From contig NZ_CP072941.1 of assembly GCF_018069625.1 (NCBI RefSeq), positions 4,650,001-4,714,000 of the forward strand: DNA of 64,000 bases, read 5' to 3'. Below, one piece after another: positions 56,527 through 64,000 of the stretch. Each line of letters starts with the position of its first letter. Position 1 is the stretch's first letter. This DNA comes from Streptomyces yatensis. GTDB lineage: Bacteria; Actinomycetota; Actinomycetes; Streptomycetales; Streptomycetaceae. The translations under genes and the position numbers were made by a program. The notes beneath the pieces were generated by a model. That model was not told the DNA's origin and made no database searches. It saw nothing but the letters and a program-made list of their open reading frames with translations.

Positions 56527-56631
56527 TCAGCGGCGACGACAGGCCGCGGACAGGCAGCGGCAAAGATCGATGTGCAGGCGCGCCACGAGCGGAACGCTCG
56601 CGGAGATGAGGGGCGCGGCTGCTGTCTTCAT
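56527..56631 (-). CDS. Cysteine-rich leader peptide (putative attenuator) for the symporter gene
   Basis: A 34-residue ORF. Its core LVARLHIDLCRCLSAAC matches the actinobacterial leader-peptide pattern (L-V-x-R-x-H-x-D-L-C-R-x-x-S-A-x-C). Cys codons are at positions 24, 26 and 31, then RRR and stop. Ribosome pausing at Cys codons when cysteine is short is the proposed way such leaders control sulfur genes. The ATG is only about seven bases after a -10 like TAATGT, so the transcript is probably leaderless. A GGAG/CTCC stem can form in the 73 bp before the symporter and could hide its ribosome site. Translation and regulation are inferred. Confidence 0.75.
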   Translation of the reverse strand: MKTAAAPLISASVPLVARLHIDLCRCLSAACRRR

Positions 56632-56638
56632 GACAAGT

Positions 56639-56670
56639 ACATTAACACCGCCGCTTTGGGGCACCCAAAG
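56639..56670 (-). promoter_or_regulatory. Promoter and palindromic operator of the leader/symporter transcript
   Basis: On the minus strand TAATGT (56644-56639) is a -10 element just before the leader ATG. Near the -35 position is a perfect palindrome CTTTGGG-GCA-CCCAAAG (56654-56670). No TTGACA-like -35 is seen, so an activator or repressor acting at the palindrome is plausible. The flanking DNA is AT-richer than its surroundings. Between 56671 and 56821 nothing else is evident. Confidence 0.5.
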
Positions 56671-56821
56671 GAAATCTTTGACTTCCGGCGGCTTCCGAGG
56701 GCTCCTGACGGCTTCTGAGGGGCCGAAAGACATCAACGCCCCCTGCGCCAACGGAAGCTGGCGCAGGGGGCGTCGGTGGAGTGTGCGGGGCGGTGTGAGG
56801 AGGGTTACAGCCCGGCGCGGG

Positions 56822-57109
56822 TCAGACGCCGTCCTCCTGGCTCTGGTTCGCCGCCAGCCGCTCCTTGGCGCGGTCCACCCTCTCGGCGACCTGGACGGCC
56901 ACGGCGTCCCGCTGCCTGCGCAGCATCACCCAGCTGAGCGGCGCGGAGACGACCAGCGCGAGCAGCGCCACCCAGAAGAGGTTGGAGCTGCCGAGGCCGG
57001 AGGGCAGCACCCGCACGTAGACCAGGCCCCAGATGACCAGGAACGAGCCGACGAAGATTCCCAAGCGCATGAGGGTGTAGCGGAACATGGCACTCGGCGT
57101 GAAGGACAC
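56822..57109 (-). CDS. DUF4229 membrane protein
   Basis: A 95-residue protein with two helices, about 12-32 (RLGIFVGSFLVIWGLVYVRV) and 42-62 (NLFWVALLALVVSAPLSWVML), followed by a charged helical tail (RDAVAVQVAERVDRAKERL). The arrangement and MFRYTLMRLGIF start are typical of DUF4229, a short actinobacterial family of unknown role. GTG at 57109 with AGAGGACG upstream; a longer frame to 57190 runs through non-coding sequence. The GNAT gene ends 94 bp upstream on the same strand. Confidence 0.87.
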   Translation of the reverse strand: MSFTPSAMFRYTLMRLGIFVGSFLVIWGLVYVRVLPSGLGSSNLFWVALLALVVSAPLSWVMLRRQRDAVAVQVAERVDRAKERLAANQSQEDGV

Positions 57110-57203
57110 GACTCGTCCTCTCTCCTGGGAGTTCTGCTGGGCGTTCTGCCGGAGCTTGCGCCGGGAGAAACTGTCCTCCCAGTGAACCACGGCCGGTTTC
57201 TGA

Positions 57204-57728
57204 TCAATTCAGCGGCAGCCACATGGTGACGTCGTCCCGGAAGTCGTCGTCCGCGACCCTGATCGCGCCGGGCACCCGCCCGACCTCCTTGTAGCCACAC
57301 GCCTCGTAGAAGCGGTCCGCGCCGGTGCCGCCGCGGCAGGTGAGCCGTATCCCCCGGATGCCGTCCATATCGCGCGCGCCGTCCTCGGCGGCGGCCATAA
57401 GGGCGCGGCCATACCCCTTGCCCTGGTGGGAGGGGTGCACCATCACGGTGTAGAGCCAGCACCAGTGGCGCATCAGCCGGTGGACGTTGAAGGTGAAGAA
57501 CGCGGTGGCGGCCACGGTGCCGTCCTCGTCACGGCCGATGAGCAGACGGGTCCGGCCCTCCGTCATCGCGGCGAGGTGCTTGAGCAGCTCGGGGCGTATG
57601 TCGTCCTCGGTCACGGGCGGTACGAAGCCGACGGCGCCGTCCGCGTTCGATACGTCGGCCCAGAGGGAACAGACGGAGTCGAGCAGCTCGGGGGTGACCT
57701 CGGGGTCGAGTTCAAAGCGCAGGGACAT
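57204..57728 (-). CDS. GNAT-family N-acetyltransferase
   Basis: A 174-residue acetyl-CoA-dependent acyltransferase. The acetyl-CoA motif A appears as VMVHPSHQGKGYGRALMAAAEDGA (Q/R-x-x-G-x-G/A), preceded by strands GTVAATAFFTFNV and followed by LTCRGGTGADRFYEACGYKEVGRVPG. This is typical of the group acting on small amines or antibiotics, but the substrate is unknown. The ATG at 57728 is chosen; a GTG six codons earlier (57746) is possible. It stands alone, with 130 bp before the UdgX gene. Confidence 0.88.
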   Translation of the reverse strand: MSLRFELDPEVTPELLDSVCSLWADVSNADGAVGFVPPVTEDDIRPELLKHLAAMTEGRTRLLIGRDEDGTVAATAFFTFNVHRLMRHWCWLYTVMVHPSHQGKGYGRALMAAAEDGARDMDGIRGIRLTCRGGTGADRFYEACGYKEVGRVPGAIRVADDDFRDDVTMWLPLN

Positions 57729-57858
57729 GCGGCCGACGATACCCACCGGGACTGTCAGTGGTCACACGCCCAGGGCCCCTTACACGACGGCGGCGGGACT
57801 CCCGGGCTTCCGCGGCGGGGCTCCCGGGCTTCCGTACGCCCCGGCCCCGGCCGCTCGC

Positions 57859-58518
57859 TCAGCCGAGCACCTCCGCCACGACCCGCAGATCCGCCACCAG
57901 CCCCTCGTACACCGCCTCCCGGTCATCGGCCCGCAGCACCGCGGAGGGGTGGATCGTGGGGACGATCAGGGCGCCGCGCGCCGGTCCCGACGCGTCGCCC
58001 TCCAGCCGCGTCCCGCGCTCCTTGGTCACCCGGAACGACGAGCCGAGCAGCGCCTTCCCGGCCGTGGCGCCGAGCGCCACGATCACCTCGGGCCCGATCA
58101 GCTCCACCTCGGCCTCCAGCCAGGGCCCGCAGGCCGAGAGCTCGCGCAGGCTGGGCGGCTTGTGGATGCGCCGCTTGCCGCGCTCGGGGACATGGGTGAA
58201 CTTGAAGTGCTTGACGGCGTTGGTGATGTACGTCTCGTCCGGGTCGATCCCGGCCTCGGCCAGGGCCCGGTCGAGGACCTTGCCGGCCGGGCCCACGAAG
58301 GGCTTGCCCTGCCGGTCCTCCTGATCGCCCGGCTGCTCGCCCACGAGCATGGCCCGGGCGCCCGGGTCGCCGGCGCCGAAGACCGTCTGCGTGGTGGCGC
58401 GGTGCAGCGGGCAGCCGCGGCATCCGGCCGCCGCCTCCCGGAGCGCGTCCAGGTCGGCGCCGTCCGGGACGAAGGGGGCGGCGGTGTACGCGTCCTCGGG
58501 GCTCTTCGTACCGGTCAT
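57859..58518 (-). CDS. udgX: UdgX-type uracil-DNA glycosylase with iron-sulfur cluster
   Basis: A 219-residue family 4-related enzyme of the UDG superfamily. Motif A is GEQPGDQED (60-68), with the Asp/Glu typical of UdgX. The R-loop KRRIHKPP (115-122) carries His119, which in mycobacterial UdgX becomes covalently joined to the abasic site after uracil is cut out. The 4Fe-4S ligands include C33 and C36 (CRGCPLH) and Cys in LSACGPWLE. The second motif is PTIHPSAVLRA. It would act in DNA repair and protect the lesion. ATG at 58518. Transcribed alone, upstream of an unrelated GNAT gene. Confidence 0.93.
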   Translation of the reverse strand: MTGTKSPEDAYTAAPFVPDGADLDALREAAAGCRGCPLHRATTQTVFGAGDPGARAMLVGEQPGDQEDRQGKPFVGPAGKVLDRALAEAGIDPDETYITNAVKHFKFTHVPERGKRRIHKPPSLRELSACGPWLEAEVELIGPEVIVALGATAGKALLGSSFRVTKERGTRLEGDASGPARGALIVPTIHPSAVLRADDREAVYEGLVADLRVVAEVLG

Positions 58519-58581
58519 GCTCCCCGAGTGCCCCGCTCGGCGGCCGTCAGACAGCGGCCGCCGGGCGGTGGGCGGGACGGG

Positions 58582-59760
58582 TCACACCCGCATCGGCTGC
58601 GGGGACTCGCGGCGGGCCGCGTCCGGGCCCTCGAACTCGCGGATGATCTCGTAGCGGGTGTTCCGCTCCACCGGCCGGAAGCCGGCGTCCCGGATCAGCT
58701 CGAGCAGGTCGTCACGGGTGAGCTTGTTGGGCGTCCCATAGGAGTCGGCGTCGTGAGTGATCTTGTACTCGACGACCGAGCCGTCCATGTCGTCCGCGCC
58801 GTGGTTGAGCGCGAGCTGTGCGGTCTGCACGCCGTGCATCACCCAGAAGACCTTGACGTGCGGCACGTTGTCGAACAGCAGCCGCGAGACGGCGAAGGTC
58901 TTCAGCGCCTCGGCGCCGGTCGCCATGGTGGTGCGGGCCTGAAGGCGGTTGCGGATCTTGCCGTCCTTCATGTCCACGAAGTCGTGCTGGTAGCGCAGCG
59001 GGATGAAGACCTGGAAGCCGCCGGTCTCGTCCTGGAGCTCACGCAGGCGCAGCACGTGGTCCACCCGGTGGCGGGGCTCCTCGATATGCCCGTAGAGCAT
59101 CGTGCAGGGGGTCTTGAGCCCCTTCTCGTGCGCGAGCCGGTGGATCCGCGACCAGTCCTCCCAGTGGGTTTCGTGGTCGACGATGTGCTGCCGGATCTCC
59201 CAGTCGAAGATCTCGGCGCCGCCGCCGGTGAGCGACTCCAGTCCGGCGTCGATCAGCTCGTCGAGGATCTCCGAGGCCGGCATGCCGGAGATCTTCTCGA
59301 AGTGGTGGATCTCGGTGGCGGTGAACGCCTTCAGCGAGACCTGCGGCAGGGCTTCCTTGAGCGCCTTGAGCGAGCGCGGGTAGTAGCGCCAGGGAAGGGT
59401 CGGGTGCAGGCCGTTGACGATGTGGAGCTCGGTGAGGTTCTCGTTCTCCATCGCCTTGGCGAGGCGGACGGCCTCCTCGATGCGCATCGTGTAGGCGTCC
59501 TTCTCGCCGGGCTTGCGCTGGAAGGAGCAGTACGCGCAGGACGCGGTGCACACGTTCGTCATGTTGAGGTGGCGATTGACGTTGAAGTGCACGACGTCGC
59601 CGTTCTTACGGGTGCGCACCTCATGGGCGAGACCGCCCAGCCAGGCCAGGTCGTCGGACTCGTAGAGGGCGATGCCGTCCTCCCGCGAGAGCCGCTCGCC
59701 CGCGCGGACCTTCTCTTCCAACTCCCGCTTGAAACCCGCGTCGTGTGTGGTCCCCGTCAC
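58582..59760 (-). CDS. mqnE: Aminodeoxyfutalosine synthase (radical SAM)
   Basis: Second step of the futalosine route: radical addition of the adenosyl group to 3-enolpyruvylbenzoate with rearrangement. 392 residues. Cluster ligands C71, C75, C78 are in TNVCTASCAYCSF. Further signatures are ELHIVNGLHPTLPWRYYPRSLKALKE, LTGGGAEIFDWEIRQHI and PCTMLYGHIEEPRHRVDH. It uses the product of mqnA in this window, and its own product leads to mqnC's substrate after steps coded elsewhere. ATG at 59760. The Lrp/AsnC gene lies 46 bp upstream on the same strand. Confidence 0.96.
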   Translation of the reverse strand: MTGTTHDAGFKRELEEKVRAGERLSREDGIALYESDDLAWLGGLAHEVRTRKNGDVVHFNVNRHLNMTNVCTASCAYCSFQRKPGEKDAYTMRIEEAVRLAKAMENENLTELHIVNGLHPTLPWRYYPRSLKALKEALPQVSLKAFTATEIHHFEKISGMPASEILDELIDAGLESLTGGGAEIFDWEIRQHIVDHETHWEDWSRIHRLAHEKGLKTPCTMLYGHIEEPRHRVDHVLRLRELQDETGGFQVFIPLRYQHDFVDMKDGKIRNRLQARTTMATGAEALKTFAVSRLLFDNVPHVKVFWVMHGVQTAQLALNHGADDMDGSVVEYKITHDADSYGTPNKLTRDDLLELIRDAGFRPVERNTRYEIIREFEGPDAARRESPQPMRV

Positions 59761-59806
59761 CCCGGTCGCCTCCCAATACGTCTGCTGATGTCAGCCTTGG
59801 CCGAGA

Positions 59807-60274
59807 CTACGCCTCGATGTCCTCGGGAAGCTCGCCGACCCGGTTCTCCCACTTGGTGGAGAGCACGATCGTGGTGCGGGTGCGGGAGACGCCCTTGGTG
59901 CCGGAGAGCCGGCGGATGGTCCGCTCCAGGCCGTCCACATCGGAGGCGCGCACCTTGAGCATGTAGGAGTCGTCGCCCGCGATGAACCAGCAGTCCTCGA
60001 TCTCGGCGAGCTCGCGCATCCGGTGGGCCACCTCCTCGTGGTCGGTGGCGTCCGAGAGCTGAATGCCGATCAGGGCGGTGACGCCGAGCCCCAGGGAGGC
60101 GGCGTCGACGGTCGCGCGATAACCGGTGATCACCCCGGCGGCCTCCAGGCGGTTGATCCGGTCCGTGACGCTGGGCCCGGAGAGGCCGACCAGCCTGCCC
60201 AGCTCCGCGTACGAGGCCCGGCCGTTCTCCCGAAGGGCCTGGATGAGCTGCCTGTCCACCGCGTCCATAAGCAC
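59807..60274 (-). CDS. Lrp/AsnC-family transcriptional regulator
   Basis: A 155-residue regulator. The helix-turn-helix is DRQLIQALRENGRASYAELGRLVGLSGPSVTDRINRLEAAGVITGYRATVD, and the C-terminal RAM (ligand-binding) domain runs through IEDCWFIAGDDSYMLKVRASDVDGLERTIRRL. Such proteins sense amino acids and form octamers. The GTG at 60274 has GGAAGG five bases upstream; an ATG two codons later is an alternative. Position just upstream of mqnE suggests joint transcription, but regulation of menaquinone genes is speculative. Divergent from a small basic ORF. Confidence 0.92.
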   Translation of the reverse strand: MLMDAVDRQLIQALRENGRASYAELGRLVGLSGPSVTDRINRLEAAGVITGYRATVDAASLGLGVTALIGIQLSDATDHEEVAHRMRELAEIEDCWFIAGDDSYMLKVRASDVDGLERTIRRLSGTKGVSRTRTTIVLSTKWENRVGELPEDIEA

Positions 60275-60392
60275 GTACGCCTTCCATTATTCAGAGATTG
60301 AGCGAGATTACATGTAGAATCTAAGGCATCAGGGCCACAAGCCCTGTAAATCTTTCAGGCGATCAACCTGTCCTCAGGAGATGAGACTCACC

Positions 60393-60557
60393 GTGTACAC
60401 GATCGAGGGTCTTGAGGCCCGCATGCTCGAGCTGCGGGACCTGGCCAACCGCTCGCGTGCAGCCCATGCCACCGACCGGCCCGTCTCCCGTGCGGCCCGC
60501 CGCGCGGCCGTCGTCGCGGCCCGGGCCGCGCGCACCAGGAGGCGCTGGACCCGCTAG
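60393..60557 (+). CDS. Small basic hypothetical protein
   Basis: A 54-residue ORF starting at GTG (VYTIEGLEARMLELRDLANRS), or 58 residues from the ATG at 60381. The sequence is one amphipathic helix followed by an Arg/Ala-rich tail (ARRAAVVAARAARTRRRWTR). An AGGAG lies at 60376-60380. The codon use is Streptomyces-like and the gene fills the gap between the divergent Lrp/AsnC and convergent UbiX genes. The basic tail suggests nucleic-acid or membrane binding; function unknown. Confidence 0.6.
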   Translation: MYTIEGLEARMLELRDLANRSRAAHATDRPVSRAARRAAVVAARAARTRRRWTR

Positions 60558-60568
60558 GGCGGGCTCCT

Positions 60569-61300
60569 CTAGGCCGTTCCCCGGTCCCGGTCCCCACCGA
60601 GCTCCCCCTCCCACCGGCGGTACAGCTTGTGCGGCACCCCCGCCGCGTCCAGCACCCGCCCCGCGACGAAGTCCACCAGATCCTGGATGTGCGTCGCCGC
60701 CGCGTAGAACGCCGGCGAGGCGGGCAGCACCACCGCGCCCGCCTCGTCCAGCGACACCAGAGCCTTGAGGGTCTGCCCGTTCAGCGGCGTCTCGCGCACC
60801 GCCACCACGAGCTTGCGCCGTTCCTTGAGCGTGACGCTCGCGGCCCGCTGGAGCAGATCCTTCGACAGCCCGAGCGCCACCCCGGCCACACACGCGGTGC
60901 TCGCCGGGACGATCAGCATCCCCTTGGTCGGATACGAGCCGGAGGACGGCCCGGCGGCCAGGTCCCCGGCCGCCCAGTGGGCCACGTCCGCGACCTCGGC
61001 GGGCACCTCGAAGGCGTCGGGCCTGCCGTCCGCGCCCCGCGCCAGCCAGCGGCGCAGATCCTCGCGCCAGTGGGCGTCCCGGAAGCCGATCCCCGTCTCG
61101 TCCAGCAGCGTCAGCCGTGACGCCCTGCTGACCACGAGGTCGACGGCCTCCCCCGCCGCCAGCAGCGCGCGCAGCACCGAGGCGGCGTACGGCGTCCCGG
61201 ACGCGCCGGACACGCCGACCACCCAGGGACGGCGCCGGCTCACTTCTTCGTGCGGCCCGTACGGCTCGTGCGGTCCGTAAGGCTCGTGCGGCGTCTCCAC
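60569..61300 (-). CDS. UbiX-family flavin prenyltransferase
   Basis: A 243-residue protein that would make prenylated FMN for a UbiD-type decarboxylase. The core starts VVGVSGASGTPYAASVLRALL and contains GMLIVPASTACVAGVALGLSKDLLQRAASVTLKERRKLVVAVRETPLN, the UbiX signature. The N-terminal 20 residues hold a tandem HEPYGP repeat that reflects DNA repeats (61250-61300) and is probably dispensable. In Streptomyces UbiX/UbiD homologues are linked to decarboxylation of 1,4-dihydroxy-6-naphthoate in the futalosine route. It lies 24 bp after the UbiA-type gene on the same strand. Confidence 0.92.
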   Translation of the reverse strand: METPHEPYGPHEPYGPHEEVSRRRPWVVGVSGASGTPYAASVLRALLAAGEAVDLVVSRASRLTLLDETGIGFRDAHWREDLRRWLARGADGRPDAFEVPAEVADVAHWAAGDLAAGPSSGSYPTKGMLIVPASTACVAGVALGLSKDLLQRAASVTLKERRKLVVAVRETPLNGQTLKALVSLDEAGAVVLPASPAFYAAATHIQDLVDFVAGRVLDAAGVPHKLYRRWEGELGGDRDRGTA

Positions 61301-61324
61301 GTCACCGAGCCTATCCGGCGGGTC

Positions 61325-62248
61325 TCACGGGCTGAGGCCCCGCACCACGAGGTCCAGGAGCGCACAGGCGAAGAGGGCGATCCCGATGAAGCCGTTGACC
61401 GTGAAGAAGGCGCGGTTCAGCCGGGACAGATCGCCGGGCCGCACGATGGTGTGCTCGTACCCGAACGCCACCGCGACGATCACCAGCCCCACCCAGAAGA
61501 ACGGACCGGCGCCGGTGGCCAGCGCGTACCAGACCAGCAGGGCCGTGGTGACCACATGGCAGACGCGCGCCCCGTACAGGGCGCCCGCGATGCCGAAGCG
61601 GGCCGGCACCGACCGCACCCCGTGCGCCCGATCCGCCGCCACGTCCTGGCAGGCGTAGATCAGGTCGAAGCCGCCGATCCAGATGCCGATCGCGAGCCCG
61701 AGGATCACCGCGTCCCACGACCATTCGCCGGTGACCCCGATCCAGGCGCCCACCGGGCCGATGGCCTGGGCCAGCCCCAGGATGGCGTGCGGAAAGTCGG
61801 TGAACCGCTTGCCGTACGGATAGACCACCATCGGCACCACCGCGAACGGCGCCAGCGCCAGGCAGAGCGGGCCCAGGAGCGCCGCCGAGCCCAGGAAGAC
61901 GGCGAGCGCGATGAGGGCGCCGGTCCAGGCGGTGCGCACCGACACGGCGCCGGTGACCAGCTCACGGCCTGCGGTGCGCGGATTGCGGGCGTCGATCTCG
62001 CGGTCGATGATCCGGTTGCAGGCCATCGCGAAGGTGCGCATGCCGACCATGGCGACCGTGATCAGCAGCAGCCGCGTCCAGTGGACGGTGCCGTCCCACA
62101 GGTGCATCGCGGTCAGCGCGGCCGTGTAGGCGAAGGGCAGCGCGAAGACCGAGTGCTCGATCATCACCAGCCGCAGAAAGGCGCGGACCCGCCCGGGCGG
62201 CGCCGGTTCGGGGCCGAAGAGATCGGAGGTTGCGGAATCGGCGCTCAC
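61325..62248 (-). CDS. mqnP: UbiA-family prenyltransferase of menaquinone synthesis
   Basis: A 307-residue membrane enzyme, with about eight helices, that attaches the polyprenyl chain to the naphthoate ring. The two Asp-rich motifs are NRIIDREIDARNPRTAGRE (N-D-x-x-D type) and YACQDVAADRAHGVRSVP. Here it lies in a set with UbiD and UbiX homologues, the arrangement proposed for the late futalosine pathway. The GTG at 62248 overlaps the UbiD stop by four bases and has GGAG upstream; longer frames run through the UbiD gene. Confidence 0.92.
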   Translation of the reverse strand: MSADSATSDLFGPEPAPPGRVRAFLRLVMIEHSVFALPFAYTAALTAMHLWDGTVHWTRLLLITVAMVGMRTFAMACNRIIDREIDARNPRTAGRELVTGAVSVRTAWTGALIALAVFLGSAALLGPLCLALAPFAVVPMVVYPYGKRFTDFPHAILGLAQAIGPVGAWIGVTGEWSWDAVILGLAIGIWIGGFDLIYACQDVAADRAHGVRSVPARFGIAGALYGARVCHVVTTALLVWYALATGAGPFFWVGLVIVAVAFGYEHTIVRPGDLSRLNRAFFTVNGFIGIALFACALLDLVVRGLSP

Positions 62249-63696
62249 AGCCCGTACTCCTTCCATCGCTTTGTCACCCGATCGGCGATCTCCGGGTCGG
62301 ACATGACCATGCGGGGCCAACCGCCGTCGCGCGTATAGCCCTCCTCGGGCCATTTCGCGGTGGCGTCGATGCCCGCCTTGCCGCCCCAGAACTGCTGGTA
62401 CGAGGCGTGGTCGAGGTGGTCGACGGGGCCATCGACCACGGTCAGATCGCGGCCGTAGTCGGTGTTCCCCAGAGCGCGCCAGGAGACCTCGTGCAAGTCG
62501 TGTACATCGCAGTCGGCGTCGACTACGACGATCAGCTTGGTGAGCGACATCATGTGGGCGCCCCAGATGGCGTGCATCACCTTCTGCGCGTGCTTGGGGT
62601 ACTTCTTGTCGATCGAGACGATCGCGCAGTTGTGGAATCCGCCGGACTCGGGGAGGTGGTAGTCCACGATGTCCGGGATGATGATCTTGAGCAGCGGGAG
62701 GAAGAACCGCTCGGTCGCCCGCCCCAGCGGTCCGTCCTCGGTCGGCGGACGGCCCACCACGATCGACTGGAGCAGCGGCCGCCGCCGCATCGTCACACAG
62801 TCGATGGTCAGGGCCGGGAACGGCTCCTGGGGCGTGTAGAAGCCCGTATGGTCGCCGAACGGGCCCTCGGGCAGCATCTTTCCGGGCTCCAGCCAGCCCT
62901 CGATGACGACCTCGGCGGCCGCCGGGACCTGGAGCGGCACCGTCTTGCAGTCGACCATCTCGACCCGCCGGCCCTGGACGAACCCCGCGAAGAGGTATTC
63001 GTCGATGTCGCCGGGCAGCGGCGCGGTCGAGGCGTAGGTCACGGCGGGCGGCGCGCCGAAGGCGATCGCCACCGGGAGCTTCTCCCCGCGCCGGGCGGCC
63101 ACTTGGTAGTGGTTGCGGCTGTCCTTGTGGATCTGCCAGTGCATGCCGATGGTGCGGCGGTCATGGCGCTGGAGGCGGTAGAGGCCGAGGTTGCGCACCC
63201 CGGTCTCGGGGTGCTTGGTGTGGGTGAGGCCGAGGTTGAAGAACGACCCGCCGTCCTCGGGCCAGGTGAACAGCGCCGGAAGCCGGTCCAGATCGACGTC
63301 CTCGCCGGTGAGGACCACCTCCTGGACGGGCGCCTCCTTCACCTTCTTCGGCGGCACATGGGCCATCGAGCCCAGCTTCCCGAACGCCTCGCGCATACCG
63401 CCGAATCCCTGCGGCAGCTCGGGTTTGACCAGCCCGCCGATCTTCTCGCTGATCTCGTCGTACGAGCGGAGTCCGAGGGCCTTGAGGAGGCGGCGGTCGG
63501 TGCCGAAGACATTCATGGCCAGCGGCATCGACGAGCCCTTGACGTTCTCGAAGAGCAGCGCGGGGCCGCCCGCCTTGTTGACCCGGTCGACGATCTCCCC
63601 GACCTCCAGATACGGATCGACTTCGGCCTTGACCCTCGTGAGGTCGCCTTCCTTGTCGAGCGCCCGCAGAAAGGAACGAAGATCGTCATAAGCCAT
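62245..63696 (-). CDS. UbiD-family decarboxylase of menaquinone synthesis
   Basis: A 483-residue prenylated-FMN-dependent decarboxylase, probably acting on 1,4-dihydroxy-6-naphthoate or its prenylated form. It opens AYDDLRSFLRALDKEGDLTRV. The active-site region includes the E-R-E-type acidic/basic pattern in EGPFGDHTGFYTPQEPFP, with GMHWQIHKDSRNHYQVA, and VVIEGWLEPGKMLPEGPF. UbiA and UbiX homologues follow as one operon. ATG at 63696. It is the first gene of the operon and divergent from the small membrane protein at the right edge. Confidence 0.94.
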   Translation of the reverse strand: MAYDDLRSFLRALDKEGDLTRVKAEVDPYLEVGEIVDRVNKAGGPALLFENVKGSSMPLAMNVFGTDRRLLKALGLRSYDEISEKIGGLVKPELPQGFGGMREAFGKLGSMAHVPPKKVKEAPVQEVVLTGEDVDLDRLPALFTWPEDGGSFFNLGLTHTKHPETGVRNLGLYRLQRHDRRTIGMHWQIHKDSRNHYQVAARRGEKLPVAIAFGAPPAVTYASTAPLPGDIDEYLFAGFVQGRRVEMVDCKTVPLQVPAAAEVVIEGWLEPGKMLPEGPFGDHTGFYTPQEPFPALTIDCVTMRRRPLLQSIVVGRPPTEDGPLGRATERFFLPLLKIIIPDIVDYHLPESGGFHNCAIVSIDKKYPKHAQKVMHAIWGAHMMSLTKLIVVVDADCDVHDLHEVSWRALGNTDYGRDLTVVDGPVDHLDHASYQQFWGGKAGIDATAKWPEEGYTRDGGWPRMVMSDPEIADRVTKRWKEYGL

Positions 63697-63786
63697 GCGT
63701 CCCAGTATCCGGTACGCACTACCCTGGTCCCGTAACTGGGGGCCCGAGCCACCGCCCCGAACACCACACGCAGGGGGAATCGCCTC

Positions 63787-64000
63787 ATGCTACGGGTGCT
63801 GATGATCCTGGTGCCGCTGGCACTGAGCATCTACGCGTTCATCGACTGCATCACCACCGACGAACAGGACATCCGCTATATCCCCAAGCCCATCTGGGCG
63901 ATCCTCGTCCTGCTGTTCCCCGTCGTGGGCTCCATCTCCTGGCTGATCGCGGGCCGTAAGCGCGCCGTCGCCGGAGGCGGCGGCCGGGGCGCTGCCCGCG
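63787..64000 (+). CDS. PLDc_N-type small membrane protein (partial, runs off right edge)
   Basis: The first 71 codons of a gene cut by the window end. Two helices, [18 protein letters not shown] (about 4-21) and [22 protein letters not shown] (about 35-56), flank [16 protein letters not shown], the pattern of PLD-nuclease N-terminal (PLDc_N) domain proteins. After the second helix comes [10 protein letters not shown]. These short two-helix proteins are widespread in actinobacteria and their role is unknown. ATG at 63787 with AGGGGGA upstream, divergent from the UbiD gene by 90 bp. Confidence 0.85.
   Translation, partial: MLRVLMILVPLALSIYAFIDCITTDEQDIRYIPKPIWAILVLLFPVVGSISWLIAGRKRAVAGGGGRGAAR

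Noticed and set aside
61240..61300. Functional repeat motif at the UbiX N-terminus
   Set aside because: HEPYGP repeats mirror a GC-rich DNA repeat and lie before the conserved fold; probably incidental.

Overview
The window looks like a chromosomal segment of a Streptomyces. The DNA is very GC-rich, nearly all third codon positions are G or C, GTG starts and four-base start/stop overlaps are frequent, and the gene content (complete nuoA-N, futalosine-route menaquinone genes, a CspA-type cold-shock protein, small Streptomyces-type hypothetical operons) fits that genus. No rRNA, tRNA, CRISPR array or transposase was seen.

Layout. 1-4.1 kb (minus): end of an ABC-2 permease, its ATPase, a LolA/DUF2092-like membrane protein and a long-chain polyprenyl diphosphate synthase. 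4.3-4.6 kb: a 17-bp-period tandem repeat. 4.6-7.1 kb: a flavin monooxygenase-like protein and an ATP-grasp enzyme. 7.3-9.1 kb (plus): fumarylacetoacetase and a lipoprotein. 9.3-16.3 kb (plus): GntR regulator, ferredoxin, NitT/TauT-type ABC importer and an AprA/fumarate-reductase-like flavoprotein fused to HEAT repeats, apparently one operon. 16.5-32.8 kb (minus): complete 14-gene NADH dehydrogenase operon whose promoter carries a Rex-type operator. 33.5-35.8 kb: NlpC/P60 hydrolase, CBS-pair protein, VOC protein. 35.9-42.7 kb (minus): geranylgeranyl-reductase-like protein (MenJ-like), menaquinone methyltransferase, a stunted amidohydrolase-like protein, mqnC, a Ser/Thr kinase and mqnA. 43-48.7 kb: cold-shock protein with a hairpin leader, cupin, AraC regulator with secreted lipase, TetR regulator with secreted esterase, and a guanidine-III riboswitch ahead of the SMR exporter sugE/gdx. 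48.7-55.0 kb: an accessory block of visibly lower GC with a large HD/GHKL-ATPase protein plus a membrane partner (defence-like), a three-gene small-protein operon, an XRE regulator and a divergent flavoprotein. 55.1-57.7 kb: a DAACS symporter behind a cysteine-rich leader peptide, DUF4229 and GNAT proteins. 57.9-63.7 kb (minus): UdgX, mqnE, Lrp/AsnC, a small basic ORF on plus, and UbiX, UbiA (mqnP) and UbiD homologues. The right edge holds the start of a small PLDc_N-type membrane protein.

How the genes work together. Most of the window serves respiration. Complex I feeds menaquinone, and the quinone is built here by MqnA, MqnE, MqnC, the UbiD/UbiX/UbiA homologues, a polyprenyl synthase, the methyltransferase and a possible side-chain reductase. 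MqnB and MqnD are not in the window. The Rex site would link complex I transcription to NADH/NAD+. The two regions that look least explained are the importer/AprAB-like operon at 9.3-16.3 kb and the HD/GHKL-ATPase pair at 48.7-51.9 kb. Three RNA-level or operator controls stand out: the guanidine riboswitch, the Cys leader peptide and the Rex site.
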